64,000 bases of DNA from an uncultured Clostridia bacterium (GTDB lineage: Bacteria > Bacillota > Clostridia > Christensenellales > Borkfalkiaceae). The notes under the pieces were generated by a model, which searched no databases, was not told the origin of the DNA, and saw nothing but the letters and a program-made list of their open reading frames with translations. Below are positions 9,871-17,873 of this stretch, piece after piece. Location of the stretch: positions 1-64,000 of the forward strand of contig CASDOP010000001.1 in the NCBI GenBank assembly GCA_949282385.1, in the 5' to 3' direction. The position numbers and the translations under genes were made by a program. Within the stretch, counting starts at the first letter, position 1, and every line of letters begins with the position of its first letter.

Positions 9871-10498
9871 ATTAAAGCAGCTATGGGCTGAGTTCAAAAA
9901 ATTTATATCGCGCGGAAACGTCGTCGACATGGCTGTCGGCGTCATTATCGCCGGCGCGTTCACGGCAATAGTTACTGCCGTAACGAAGGGTATTTTAATG
10001 CCTCTCGTCAACTGGGCAGTCAGGTCGGCTACGAGAGGGCAGGGCTTAGAAGGTCTGCGAACCGTGCTCGGTCAACCCGTCTACGTTCTCGACGGAGAGG
10101 GCGTTGCAACGTCGGTTATAGATTGGTCCAACACGCTTTACATAGATTGGGGAACGATGATAAACAGTATTGTCGATTTCCTGCTCATAGCGGTAATTCT
10201 GTTTGCGATACTCAAGATTTTTGTCGCTTTAAGACAGGTTGCGGACGGTGTTTCGTGCGATGAATACAAGCAAAGGTTAAAACTCATTCACGCATATAAA
10301 AAACAGGGCATGAGTTTTGCGGATGCAGGCAAAAAGGCGGACGAAACAATCGCCGACATGAAAAAAGCGGCGGAAGAGGAGAAAAAGGCAAAAGAAGCCG
10401 AAAATGCAAAACCTACTTCGGAAGAGCTGCTCGCGCAGATACGCGACCTCCTTGCCGATATGAAGCAACAAAATATTGACGATGCAGAAAATAAATAG
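9863..10498 (+). CDS. mscL: Large-conductance mechanosensitive channel, extended C-terminus
   Basis: MscL releases solutes when membrane tension rises under hypo-osmotic shock. EFKKFISRGNVVDMAVGVIIAGAFT is the classic N-terminal helix plus TM1; TM2 is near 98-123. At 211 residues it is longer than the usual 130-150: the loop between the helices is enlarged (about 50-97) and the cytoplasmic tail carries an extra charged Lys/Glu/Ala-rich helix (about 150-185) before the normal terminal EELLAQIRDLL bundle helix. The ATG lies inside the end of the flavodiiron gene (8-bp overlap), so the two are probably co-translated. Confidence 0.93.
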   Translation: MTKLKQLWAEFKKFISRGNVVDMAVGVIIAGAFTAIVTAVTKGILMPLVNWAVRSATRGQGLEGLRTVLGQPVYVLDGEGVATSVIDWSNTLYIDWGTMINSIVDFLLIAVILFAILKIFVALRQVADGVSCDEYKQRLKLIHAYKKQGMSFADAGKKADETIADMKKAAEEEKKAKEAENAKPTSEELLAQIRDLLADMKQQNIDDAENK

Positions 10499-10521
10499 TA
10501 TGCATTTATGCGTAAACAGAG

Positions 10522-10552
10522 AAGCCTGAAGAATAATTCTTCAGGCTTTTTC
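10522..10552 (+). terminator. Terminator after mscL
   Basis: AAGCCTGAAGAA (10522-10533) pairs perfectly with TTCTTCAGGCTT (10537-10548) around TAA, with a T tract. It closes the AEC-GH28-flavodiiron-mscL unit. Confidence 0.92.
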
Positions 10553-10632
10553 TTTAAATTACAAATCAATTTAAGGTGAAAATTTAATTGATTTTTTTGC
10601 ATGATTGTTGTATTATATTCAAGCAAGGCAAT

Positions 10633-10707
10633 GCTTCCGTAGTTAAATGGATATAACAGCCCCCTCCTAAGGGGCCGTTCCGGGTTCGATTCCCAGCGGG
10701 AGTACCA
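10633..10707 (+). tRNA. tRNA-Arg (anticodon CCT)
   Basis: A complete cloverleaf is visible. Acceptor GCTTCCG pairs with CGGGAGT (one G-T pair), discriminator A and encoded CCA end at 10707. The anticodon loop CTCCTAA lies between CCCC and GGGG strands, giving anticodon CCT for AGG codons. The T loop is TTCGATT. A strong terminator follows within 5 bases. Confidence 0.95.
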
Positions 10708-10711
10708 TATT

Positions 10712-10750
10712 AAAGCCGCCGCGCTTTTATTAAAGCGCGGCGGCTTTTCA
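10712..10750 (+). terminator. Terminator after tRNA-Arg
   Basis: AAAGCCGCCGCGCTTT (10712-10727) pairs with AAAGCGCGGCGGCTTT (10732-10747) around a 4-nt loop and ends in T. It can also work in the opposite direction. Confidence 0.88.
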
Positions 10751-10766
10751 AATTCAATAAAACAAA

Positions 10767-10794
10767 AAATGACGCGGCATTAGCCGCGCCATTT
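10767..10794 (-). terminator. Terminator of the pot operon (also readable on +)
   Basis: AAATGACGCGGC (10767-10778) and GCCGCGCCATTT (10783-10794) form a stem with one mismatch and a loop of ATTA. On the minus strand it ends in a T run directly after the potD stop codon. Confidence 0.8.
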
Positions 10795-10797
10795 TTA

Positions 10798-12465
10798 TTA
10801 TTTTACAAGTTCATAGCCCTTTTTATGTCTGTGCTTGATAAAAATTCTGTATCTGAATACATAGAGAAGTATAATTATTGCAATGACTGCAACGACAGCA
10901 ACGACTATTCCGACGGTAAGGGGAGGAATATCGAGCAAATCGAGACAGCGGACGTTTATCCACATCTGGTTAATGTCCGAAAGTTTATCGCCGAAATCCA
11001 GCATTACTACGCTTCTGTCAATGACGTTGGCGGAGGGATATTGCGCAAAGAGCTGTCTGCCGCGGTCTATCGAAGCACCGCTGTAAACGTTATACTCAAT
11101 ATCGTTTCCGTATTTTTCGCCCAATTTTTCTATCGATGGTGCGAGGTTGTCCGTGTCTATTTCAAACATAGAAGCGTCCACGTAAAGGGGATCGTATCCG
11201 TCGCCGAAGAAATAGCCGAGGTCGTATTCATATACGTCAACAAGTTCTTCGTCGAAGTATTCTTCATCCGAAGGGTCAAACACGAAACCGTACGTCCACT
11301 TCATGTAATTGTAAACAGTCTGGTCGGCAATGGAAGAGGTGTAACCGATATAGTACATGTTTCTCACTGCGTTATCGGGACGGGAAATGAAGTTTACGAA
11401 CGCTTCGGCTGCTTCCTGGCGCTGTGAATTTCCTTCTATGCCGTTTTTGAGCATAACCCAGCCGTCAAACCAAAGGTTTGTGCATTCGTCGGGAACAGAA
11501 TACCAGAGTTCGGTGGGATTAAGTTCGTCGCCCTCGGCTTCGTCCATGATATACACGGCGTCGCCCGACCACTGGTAGTTGGCGATGACTTTGCCCGTTA
11601 CCATGTCGGCTTTGCCACTGTCGGTTTCAAAGGAATAAACGTTTTCCTTTATGTCCTTCAAAACGTCTTCCGCGTCGGCAATCGTCTGGTCGGCGGTGTC
11701 GTTGAGAATATCGCTTCGCCTTGCCGCGTCTTCGGCGCTCGTGCCGAGAGAAAGAAGTTCGTCGCGGTTAATCATGCCGAGCGTTACGAAGTATGCGTCG
11801 CGCACGTTGTCTTTTATTGTTACCTGCTTGCTGTAATCGCTGTTTCTGAGGATATTCCATGTCTGCACGTCGGAAACGTCGGCAATTTTATCGGGATTAT
11901 ATACAAGTCCCGTCGTTCCCCACATATAGCAAGCGGCATATTTGTTCCATGTGCCGTTCTCGTCGCCGTACATATCGAAAATGCCCGTTATGTAAGGCGA
12001 AACGTTATTGACGTAATAGTTTTCCTCGTTAGTCGCATCGAAAAATTCATCCGAATAAGGCTGTATCTGGTTTTCGTTCAACAGCTTCATTATCATGTAA
12101 TCGGAAGGGCAAACGAGGTCGTATTTATCTCCGAGCGACAGCCTGTTGTAAAGGTCTTCGTTCGTGCCGAAAGTGGAGTATTCAACGTTAACTTCGTAAT
12201 CGTGATTGGCGTTGAACCATTCCACGAAATCGTCAACGAGAGAATTTTCTCCGAAAATACCGTCCTCGGGATTTTCCGCATAGGGATTTTCTATGCCGAT
12301 AAGTTCGTCTTCGCCCCAATCGCCGAGGTCAATGTATTCTTCCCAGTTGCATACGCGCAGCGTAATTACGTCCGAAGTCGAGCTGCATCCGAATAAAGGA
12401 AAGGAGGCAGCTGCAACCAGCGCGCACGCGGAGAGCATGCAGGCAACTTTTTTAAATTTTTTCAT
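10798..12465 (-). CDS. potD: Spermidine/putrescine-binding lipoprotein with C-terminal TM helix
   Basis: The extracellular polyamine receptor of the PotABCD importer. A signal peptide ends in the lipobox LFGC with the lipidated Cys at about 27, and the periplasmic-binding-type-1 sequence follows (TLRVCNWEEYIDLG). At 555 residues it is far longer than the usual about 350. Extra sequence lies near 45-65 and in the C-terminal third, and residues about 517-538 form a strong hydrophobic helix followed by a basic tail. That would anchor the receptor at both ends, which is unusual for this family. The ATG overlaps potC by 14 bp with AAGGAGG upstream. Confidence 0.9.
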   Translation of the reverse strand: MKKFKKVACMLSACALVAAASFPLFGCSSTSDVITLRVCNWEEYIDLGDWGEDELIGIENPYAENPEDGIFGENSLVDDFVEWFNANHDYEVNVEYSTFGTNEDLYNRLSLGDKYDLVCPSDYMIMKLLNENQIQPYSDEFFDATNEENYYVNNVSPYITGIFDMYGDENGTWNKYAACYMWGTTGLVYNPDKIADVSDVQTWNILRNSDYSKQVTIKDNVRDAYFVTLGMINRDELLSLGTSAEDAARRSDILNDTADQTIADAEDVLKDIKENVYSFETDSGKADMVTGKVIANYQWSGDAVYIMDEAEGDELNPTELWYSVPDECTNLWFDGWVMLKNGIEGNSQRQEAAEAFVNFISRPDNAVRNMYYIGYTSSIADQTVYNYMKWTYGFVFDPSDEEYFDEELVDVYEYDLGYFFGDGYDPLYVDASMFEIDTDNLAPSIEKLGEKYGNDIEYNVYSGASIDRGRQLFAQYPSANVIDRSVVMLDFGDKLSDINQMWINVRCLDLLDIPPLTVGIVVAVVAVIAIIILLYVFRYRIFIKHRHKKGYELVK

Positions 12466-13264
12466 TTTTGTTTGCCTCCTTGCGCTTCTTTGCGGCAGTT
12501 AGGTTCATTATAACGACTACTATGACGACTATAAGGAAAATAAGCGTGGAGAGCGCCCAGAGAGCCGTCTTGATTTCAGTCTGGCTGCCCTTTGTGGCGT
12601 TTACTACGTAAGTGCTTATTGTATCGAACGTAGAGGGTTTGGTGTAAGTCGTTATGAAATAATCGTCGAGCGAGAGGGTTATCGCGAGCATGAAGCCCGA
12701 GATTATGCCGGGTACAAGCTGGGGGATAACTACTTTGAAGAGTGCCTGTGCGGGCGTTGCGCCGAGGTCGAGCGCCGCTTCGTAAAGATTATTGTCCATT
12801 TGCTTGAGCTTGGGAAGAACGGAAAGATAAACGAAGGGCGCGCAGAGCACCACATGTCCTATTCCGAGGGGAACAAAAGTGTCCTTGCTCACTCCGAGAA
12901 GCACTATAAGCAGAACGCATACCGAAAAACCGGTAACTATGTCGGCATTTACAACGGGTATCTGGTTTGCCGAATGGAGGAGGGTTTTGCTTACTCTTTT
13001 CGAGTAAAATCCGCCTATTGCGCCCAGCGTGCCGAGAATTGTGGCTATGGTTGCCGAAACGATGGCGAGTATAACCGTTCCCACTATCATTTCGCGCAGT
13101 TCTTCGTTCATGAACAGGTGAATGTAGTTGTCAAACGAAAATGCGTTTATTCCCGCGCCTACCATAGAAGCGTCGGTAAACGAGTAAACGGCGAGGACGA
13201 GTATGGGTACGTAAATGAAAAACAGAATGAGGCAGAGCCAGATTGCGGGTAATATTTTTTTCAT
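12452..13264 (-). CDS. potC: Spermidine/putrescine ABC transporter permease PotC
   Basis: One of the two membrane subunits of the polyamine importer, 270 residues with about six transmembrane segments. The ABC-permease EAA loop is clear: EAALDLGATPAQALFKVVIPQLVPG, which docks on the PotA ATPase. The C-terminus is a basic tail after the last helix. It overlaps potB by 4 bp (ATGA) and potD by 14 bp, so the three are translationally coupled. PotB/PotC assignment follows gene order and the better match of this copy to PotC. Confidence 0.93.
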   Translation of the reverse strand: MKKILPAIWLCLILFFIYVPILVLAVYSFTDASMVGAGINAFSFDNYIHLFMNEELREMIVGTVILAIVSATIATILGTLGAIGGFYSKRVSKTLLHSANQIPVVNADIVTGFSVCVLLIVLLGVSKDTFVPLGIGHVVLCAPFVYLSVLPKLKQMDNNLYEAALDLGATPAQALFKVVIPQLVPGIISGFMLAITLSLDDYFITTYTKPSTFDTISTYVVNATKGSQTEIKTALWALSTLIFLIVVIVVVIMNLTAAKKRKEANKNEKI

Positions 13265-14058
13265 AAGATAGCCTCCCTTCCGCCGTTATCATCCTTGTCG
13301 CTGAAACGGTTGGTTACAAGCGTTACGATGAAAATGATTACAAGCAGCACGAGCGAAATCATCGAACCGTTGTTCCAGTCGTAAGCGCTGAAATAGCTGC
13401 CGATAAGGCTGCCCATGATATAAGTCGAGTTATACAGCATGTCAAGCACGACGTAGTTTGTCATCGAAGGAAGCAAAACCATCGTTACGCCCGAAATTAT
13501 GCCGGGTACTGAGAGGGGCAGGGTTACTCTGAGAAAGACGATAAACTTGTTTGCTCCCAGATCCTGTGCGGCTTCCATGAGATTTTTGTCGAGCTTGAGA
13601 AGAGATGTGTAGAGGGGAAGTATCATGAACGGCAAAAAGTCGTAAGTCATGCCTATAACCGAATTGAGAAAGGGATAGGCGGAGATATTTCCCTCGAGGA
13701 CGGAAAGTATTTCTTTAAGCGCCGTTATTCTCAGCGTGAAGTTTATCCACATGGGCAGAATAAACAGCATTAAAAGCACATATTTCTTTCTGAAATTGCT
13801 GCGTGCGAGGATATATGCCGTGGGGTAAGCTATGGCGAGGCAGAGGAGTGTCGTGCAGATTGCGAGCGCAAAGCTGTAAACGAGAGTGCCTAATGTGTTG
13901 GTGCTGGAAAAGAAACCCGTAAGGTTGTCTATGGTAAAGTTGCCCTGTCCGTTTGTGAATGCGTAATAAACTATTACGACGAGCGGAGCAATGACAAAGA
14001 GTACCAAAAACGCCGCGTAGGGTATGCACAGCTGTTTTCTGTTAAAGCGAAATTTCAT
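13261..14058 (-). CDS. potB: Spermidine/putrescine ABC transporter permease PotB
   Basis: The second membrane subunit, 265 residues and about six transmembrane helices. The EAA loop is EAAQDLGANKFIVFLRVTLPLSVPG. It begins one base after the potA stop codon and overlaps potC by 4 bp. The position directly after the ATPase gene and the N-terminal FRFNRKQLCIPYAAFLVLF match typical PotB. It forms the translocation path with PotC. Confidence 0.93.
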   Translation of the reverse strand: MKFRFNRKQLCIPYAAFLVLFVIAPLVVIVYYAFTNGQGNFTIDNLTGFFSSTNTLGTLVYSFALAICTTLLCLAIAYPTAYILARSNFRKKYVLLMLFILPMWINFTLRITALKEILSVLEGNISAYPFLNSVIGMTYDFLPFMILPLYTSLLKLDKNLMEAAQDLGANKFIVFLRVTLPLSVPGIISGVTMVLLPSMTNYVVLDMLYNSTYIMGSLIGSYFSAYDWNNGSMISLVLLVIIFIVTLVTNRFSDKDDNGGREAIL

Positions 14059-14059
14059 C

Positions 14060-15574
14060 TCAGTCTTTATCTCCGTCGGTTACTTTAAGGGAAAGTTTAA
14101 TCTTATCCTTGGGAATAATCAGGCTTACAAAGTCGTCCGTGTTCCAAAGGTCGGGGCAGGAAAGAACGTAATCGTCCTCGTTTTCTTCCGTTCTGACGAT
14201 ATAGCGGTAGTGGTCGCCCTTGTAAATCATGGAAATTATTGTTCCCTGCGCTCCGCCTGCGTCCTTGTCGTCGCTCATGGTTATGTCGTGCGTGCCGACT
14301 TCTACGTTTACTTCCACGCCCGTAAGGTCGAGTTTTTCGCCCTGAGCGGTTATAAGGTAGCCGTCCTCGTCGAGATGAGAGCCGGGATAAAGCGATGTTA
14401 CGTCGCACTCGAATTCGCCGTCGCCGAATTCAACGGTGTTATTCTTGGTAATAACGCCCTCGAAGCGGTTGGTCGTGTAGACGGGCATCATAAGGTGTAT
14501 GCCGTCGGGTTCGATGTTCATGCCGATGGCGCTTCCGGGTTCGGCGTAAGCGGTGGACTGTATTACGATTTCGTATTTGCCCATTTCAACGGTGATTTCA
14601 TAGTGTACTCCCTTGAATACGGTAGAAATTACTTTGCCCTTGAGTTTTCCGTCTTCGGGAGCGCAGATTATTATGTCTTCGGGACGGACGACGACGTCTA
14701 CTATCTGGTTGATTTCAAAATCGTCGAGGCACTTGAAAGTAGCGCCGCAGAACTTTACCTTGCGTTTGCCGACGACTGTGCCGTTAAATATGTTGCTTTC
14801 GCCTATGAAGTCGGCAACGAAGGTGTTGACGGGTTCGTTGTAAATTTCGGTGGGAGTGCCTACCTGCTGGATGTCGCCGTCGTTAATTACAACGATTTTA
14901 TCAGACATGGTAAGAGCTTCTTCCTGGTCGTGCGTAACGTAAATAAAGGTAATTCCGAGGCGGCGGTGCATCTTTTTGAGTTCAATCTGCATCTCCTTTC
15001 TCATTTTGAGGTCGAGCGCGCCGAGAGGCTCGTCCAGAAGGAGAATTTCGGGTTCGTTTACGATAGCTCTCGCAATGGCTATGCGCTGCTGCTGACCGCC
15101 GGAAAGAGTGCTTACGCTTCTCTTTTCAAAGCCTTCGAGGTCAACCATTTCCAGCGCTTTTTTAACTTTTTTGTCTATTTCCTTTTTGGTCAGGCGTTCT
15201 TTTTTTGTATAAGTCTGACCTTCGGCGTTTTTATATACGTTTTCAACTTTTTTGAGCTTCAGCCCGAACGCTATATTCTCGTATACGTTCAAATGGGGGA
15301 AGAGCGCGTATTTCTGAAATACGGTGTTTACGGGACGCTTGTTGGGGGGAAGATGGGAAATATCTTCGCCGTTAAGCAGTATTTTGCCCGAGGTGGGAAG
15401 ATCGAAACCTGCTATCATGCGCAGAGTAGTCGTCTTGCCGCAGCCCGACGGACCGAGGAAAGTTACGAATTCGCCTTTTTTAACGGCGAGGTTGAAGTTG
15501 TCGACGGCAACTGTTTCGTCGTCGAATACCTTTCTCACGTCGATGAGTTCGATGATGTTCTGGCTGTTGCTCAT
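14060..15574 (-). CDS. potA: Spermidine/putrescine ABC transporter ATPase, extended
   Basis: The nucleotide-binding subunit of the polyamine importer. Walker [10 protein letters not shown] (about 37-45), signature LSGGQQQR, Walker [13 protein letters not shown] and the switch His in THDQEEA are all intact, followed by a TOBE domain (about 280-365). The 504 residues exceed the usual 350-380 by about 130: a further TOBE-like beta-rich segment fills about 370-500. A charged insert, [20 protein letters not shown], also lies in the helical subdomain. The ATG at 15574 has AAGGAG 11 nt upstream; an in-frame TTG at 15583 is too close to it. Confidence 0.93.
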   Translation of the reverse strand: MSNSQNIIELIDVRKVFDDETVAVDNFNLAVKKGEFVTFLGPSGCGKTTTLRMIAGFDLPTSGKILLNGEDISHLPPNKRPVNTVFQKYALFPHLNVYENIAFGLKLKKVENVYKNAEGQTYTKKERLTKKEIDKKVKKALEMVDLEGFEKRSVSTLSGGQQQRIAIARAIVNEPEILLLDEPLGALDLKMRKEMQIELKKMHRRLGITFIYVTHDQEEALTMSDKIVVINDGDIQQVGTPTEIYNEPVNTFVADFIGESNIFNGTVVGKRKVKFCGATFKCLDDFEINQIVDVVVRPEDIIICAPEDGKLKGKVISTVFKGVHYEITVEMGKYEIVIQSTAYAEPGSAIGMNIEPDGIHLMMPVYTTNRFEGVITKNNTVEFGDGEFECDVTSLYPGSHLDEDGYLITAQGEKLDLTGVEVNVEVGTHDITMSDDKDAGGAQGTIISMIYKGDHYRYIVRTEENEDDYVLSCPDLWNTDDFVSLIIPKDKIKLSLKVTDGDKD

Positions 15575-15589
15575 TTTAGTCAATTCTCC

Positions 15590-16123
15590 TTAAAAGTTGG
15601 GTGGTGTGGAAATCCACAAAAATTTAGCGTTTGTTTTGCCGCAGTTTACAACTCTGTGCGATTTGTCCGCCGCGTAGTAAAACGTTTCGCCTTTTTTGCA
15701 TACATAATTGTTTTTGCCGAGTTCAATTCTCAGCCTGCCCTCAAGGACATATCCGAATTCTTCTCCGTCATGGGGGAAGTCGACTGGCGTAGCTGCGCCC
15801 GCCATGAGTTCGACGAGTACGGGTTCCATTTCGTTTTTCTGCGCATTGGGAATAATCCATTTGAGCAGCATGCCGTTTTCCTGCTTTTCGATAAAATCGT
15901 CTGCGCTGAAAACAACCCTTTCGTCGTCTTCCTTTTTAAAGAATTCCGCAAGGTCCGTGCCGAGCGCCGCGAGTATGTCGCGAAGCGTCGCGATGGAGGG
16001 TGAGGTAACATTGTTTTCAAGTTGCGATATATATCCTTTTGTGAGTTCGCACCTGTCTGCAAGTTCCGCCTGCGAAAGGTTGAGCTGCAGTCGCAACCGT
16101 TTGATTTTGGCTCCTATGTCCAT
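15590..16123 (-). CDS. XRE-family regulator with cupin domain, heading the pot operon
   Basis: A 177-residue transcription factor with an N-terminal XRE helix-turn-helix (about 6-62, KIKRLRLQLNLSQAELADRC) and a C-terminal cupin_2 sensor domain (about 105-172, containing PHDGEEFGYVLEGRLRIELG). This architecture is shared with PuuR, the putrescine-responsive repressor of E. coli, and with many clostridial regulators next to polyamine transporters. It is separated from potA by only 15 bases, so it should be co-transcribed with and probably control the operon, likely sensing a polyamine. Two matching palindromes overlap its promoter. Repressor versus activator cannot be told from sequence. Confidence 0.9.
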   Translation of the reverse strand: MDIGAKIKRLRLQLNLSQAELADRCELTKGYISQLENNVTSPSIATLRDILAALGTDLAEFFKKEDDERVVFSADDFIEKQENGMLLKWIIPNAQKNEMEPVLVELMAGAATPVDFPHDGEEFGYVLEGRLRIELGKNNYVCKKGETFYYAADKSHRVVNCGKTNAKFLWISTPPNF

Positions 16124-16134
16124 AATTCCGCCTT

Positions 16135-16140
16135 ATTATA
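16135..16140 (-). promoter_or_regulatory. -10 box of the pot operon
   Basis: On the minus strand the bases read TATAAT, 11 bases upstream of the regulator's ATG. No good -35 is visible at 17 nt. The -10 directly abuts the first palindrome, and the untranslated leader would be very short. Confidence 0.5.
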
Positions 16141-16194
16141 TAAACATTTTGTTTACAATCTCTAAACGGTTAGCATTTATAAACAAAAAGTTTA
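16141..16194. promoter_or_regulatory. Paired TAAAC-N5-GTTTA operators
   Basis: TAAACATTTTGTTTA (16141-16155) and TAAACAAAAAGTTTA (16180-16194) are two copies of the same interrupted palindrome, centres 39 bp apart. A degenerate TAAACGGTTA (16163-16172) lies exactly midway. They cover the promoter of the XRE-cupin regulator, the most likely ligand. Confidence 0.65.
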
Positions 16195-16409
16195 GTAAAA
16201 GATAACCGAATATGATTATAAAATTTAATAAAGTAATATGTCAATAATATTTTGCAATATTTTTAAATAGCCTAACGATGTTACAAATTTTCACATATTT
16301 TTCATAATATGCAATTTTTTTACATTATATCGTATAAACTGCCTTAATTTTTATGTTTTGTTGAAAGTTTAATGCAATAAAGATAGTTTTTTTTCAATTA
16401 AAAAGTAAA
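16195..16409. other. AT-rich intergenic stretch, nothing identified
   Basis: Strongly AT-rich with homopolymer T runs. No open frame, RNA gene or clear promoter was recognised. Confidence 0.4.
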
Positions 16410-16442
16410 GCGGGAGGCGCGACTTTTTGTCGCGCCTCCCGC
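16410..16442. repeat. Long GC-rich hairpin
   Basis: GCGGGAGGCGCGAC (16410-16423) pairs perfectly over 14 bp with GTCGCGCCTCCCGC (16429-16442) around TTTTT. There is only a weak T run on the minus side. It could be a back-up terminator between rpsT and the pot operon. Confidence 0.5.
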
Positions 16443-16532
16443 ACATTTCAACATGCAATTGCCGGCTGCAAATAATTTGATTTATCCAATTAAAATATAG
16501 GAGGGATAAAAAGATATTTTATAATTTTGCAC

Positions 16533-16562
16533 GAAAATAAGGCGGACAGATATGTCCGCCTT
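16533..16562 (-). terminator. Terminator of rpsT
   Basis: AAGGCGGACA (16539-16548) and TGTCCGCCTT (16553-16562) form a 10-bp stem; on the minus strand it is followed by ATTTT. It lies 23 bases after the rpsT stop. Confidence 0.75.
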
Positions 16563-16584
16563 AACAGGTTTAATTTAAATTTTG

Positions 16585-16848
16585 TTAAGCCATAGCGTTG
16601 AGCTTTTTAGCGAGTCCGGATTTCTTGTTGGCAGCCGTATTCTTCTTATAAACGCCCTTGCTTACTGCGCTGTCGATGAGCGAGCAAACGGAGGGGAACA
16701 TTTCGGTTGCTGCAGCCTTGTCGCCGGCTTCCACTGCAACGGTGAACTTCTTGACTGCCGTCTTAACTTCGGACTTTATCATTTTGTTCTGAGCAGTTTT
16801 TTTCTCGGTAACGAGGGTACGCTTTTTAGCGGATTTTATATTAGGCAC
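16585..16848 (-). CDS. rpsT: Small ribosomal subunit protein bS20
   Basis: An 87-residue, very basic helical protein that binds 16S rRNA in the small subunit. The N-terminal [21 protein letters not shown] and the end [19 protein letters not shown] are typical of S20. The start is GTG (16846-16848) preceded by AAGGAG, 8 nt away. It is a single-gene unit, as in many bacteria, with its own promoter and terminator, and is divergent from murI. Confidence 0.95.
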   Translation of the reverse strand: MPNIKSAKKRTLVTEKKTAQNKMIKSEVKTAVKKFTVAVEAGDKAAATEMFPSVCSLIDSAVSKGVYKKNTAANKKSGLAKKLNAMA

Positions 16849-16895
16849 GTCTGTTTCTCCTTTCAGAAAATTTATATTCTCTTAAATCTTGTGTA

Positions 16896-16924
16896 ATTTT
16901 ATCATAAAATCACAGCCTTGTAAA
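16896..16924 (-). promoter_or_regulatory. Promoter of rpsT
   Basis: On the minus strand: TTTACA (16919-16924), 17 nt, TAAAAT (16896-16901), with an extended TG one base before the -10. Confidence 0.65.
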
Positions 16925-16989
16925 CTAATTTCAAACGCTTTTGCAATTTTTTTTAATATATATTTTGCGGCGTTAATATTATTAATATT

Positions 16990-17739
16990 ATGAACGAATT
17001 TAATGAGCGCGGCGGTCCCGTTTGCGTTTTCGACAGCGGAATAGGCGGACTTAACCTTCTTGCGGAATGCGCCGCGCTGTGTCCCGACAGAGATTTTATT
17101 TACTTTGCCGATAATGACAATGTACCATACGGTAATATGACACGCGCGCGCATGCGAGAGCTTGTGTTCGGAATATTTGATGAGATTGCAGGCTGCAATC
17201 CGTCTGCTGCGGTGGTTGCATGCAACACGGTAACCGCGGCTTTCATACGCGACCTCAGAGCGGCGTATCCGTTCCCCATAGTCGGTATTCAGCCGGCGGT
17301 AAAACAGGCGGCGGCGGTAAAAGGTCAGTGCCTTGTTCTGGCAACTCGCACAACCGCTTCAAGCTCTGTGTTTATCGAGCTGTGTTCTCGTTGGCTGGGG
17401 GATAGGGCTTGCGTAGTGCCTTGTCCCGACCTTGCGCATTTAATAGAGGAAAATATATTTTCTCTTCCGCAAAAAGAAATTGTTTCCATGCTGCCCGACT
17501 GCAATCCGTCGTGCGTGGTACTTGGCTGCACGCATTATGTGTTTGTCAGAGATTACATTTCAACACGCTATAATTGCCCGATTTTTGATGGAATAGTAGG
17601 GACAGCAAACCACTTGCGACTACTTTTAGGGAAAAATAGCCAGAACAGCGCAAAAAAACAAAAAATCACATTTTTAAGGGGTAATATTGATAAAAACGAA
17701 CAAATATACAATTTAATTTTGAAAAAACATCACAACTAA
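16990..17739 (+). CDS. murI: Glutamate racemase
   Basis: MurI converts L-glutamate to D-glutamate for the peptidoglycan stem peptide. The 249 residues carry FDSGIGGLN (14-22), YFADNDNVPYG, the first catalytic Cys in VVACNTVTAA and the second in LGCTHYVF. The C-terminal about 20 residues are Lys-rich. No Shine-Dalgarno precedes the ATG, and only AT-rich sequence lies upstream, so its promoter is unclear. Its product is needed by MurD, encoded in the following cell-wall cluster. Confidence 0.94.
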   Translation: MNEFNERGGPVCVFDSGIGGLNLLAECAALCPDRDFIYFADNDNVPYGNMTRARMRELVFGIFDEIAGCNPSAAVVACNTVTAAFIRDLRAAYPFPIVGIQPAVKQAAAVKGQCLVLATRTTASSSVFIELCSRWLGDRACVVPCPDLAHLIEENIFSLPQKEIVSMLPDCNPSCVVLGCTHYVFVRDYISTRYNCPIFDGIVGTANHLRLLLGKNSQNSAKKQKITFLRGNIDKNEQIYNLILKKHHN

Positions 17740-17800
17740 AAAAATAAAATTAACGATGGTAAATTAAATTTTTTAAAAAAATATAAAAAATTTGCGTTTG

Positions 17801-17833
17801 GTGGTTGACAGTGGTCAAAGACTATGCTATTAT
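17801..17833 (+). promoter_or_regulatory. dcw-cluster promoter with GTGGT repeats (candidate MraZ site)
   Basis: TTGACA (17805-17810), 17 nt, TATTAT (17828-17833) with an extended TG. GTGGT occurs at 17801 and again at 17811, one helical turn apart and spanning the -35. MraZ is known to bind short tandem G-rich repeats upstream of its own gene, so this is the natural candidate site. Confidence 0.7.
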
Positions 17834-17873
17834 AAGATTACTTTAAAGCAAAGATATCTTAAGGTTTAAGTTT

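Noticed and set aside
14024..16003. 659-codon open frame on the plus strand
   Set aside because: It is antisense to potA and the XRE-cupin gene, both with clear motifs; the long frame is a by-product of their codon use.
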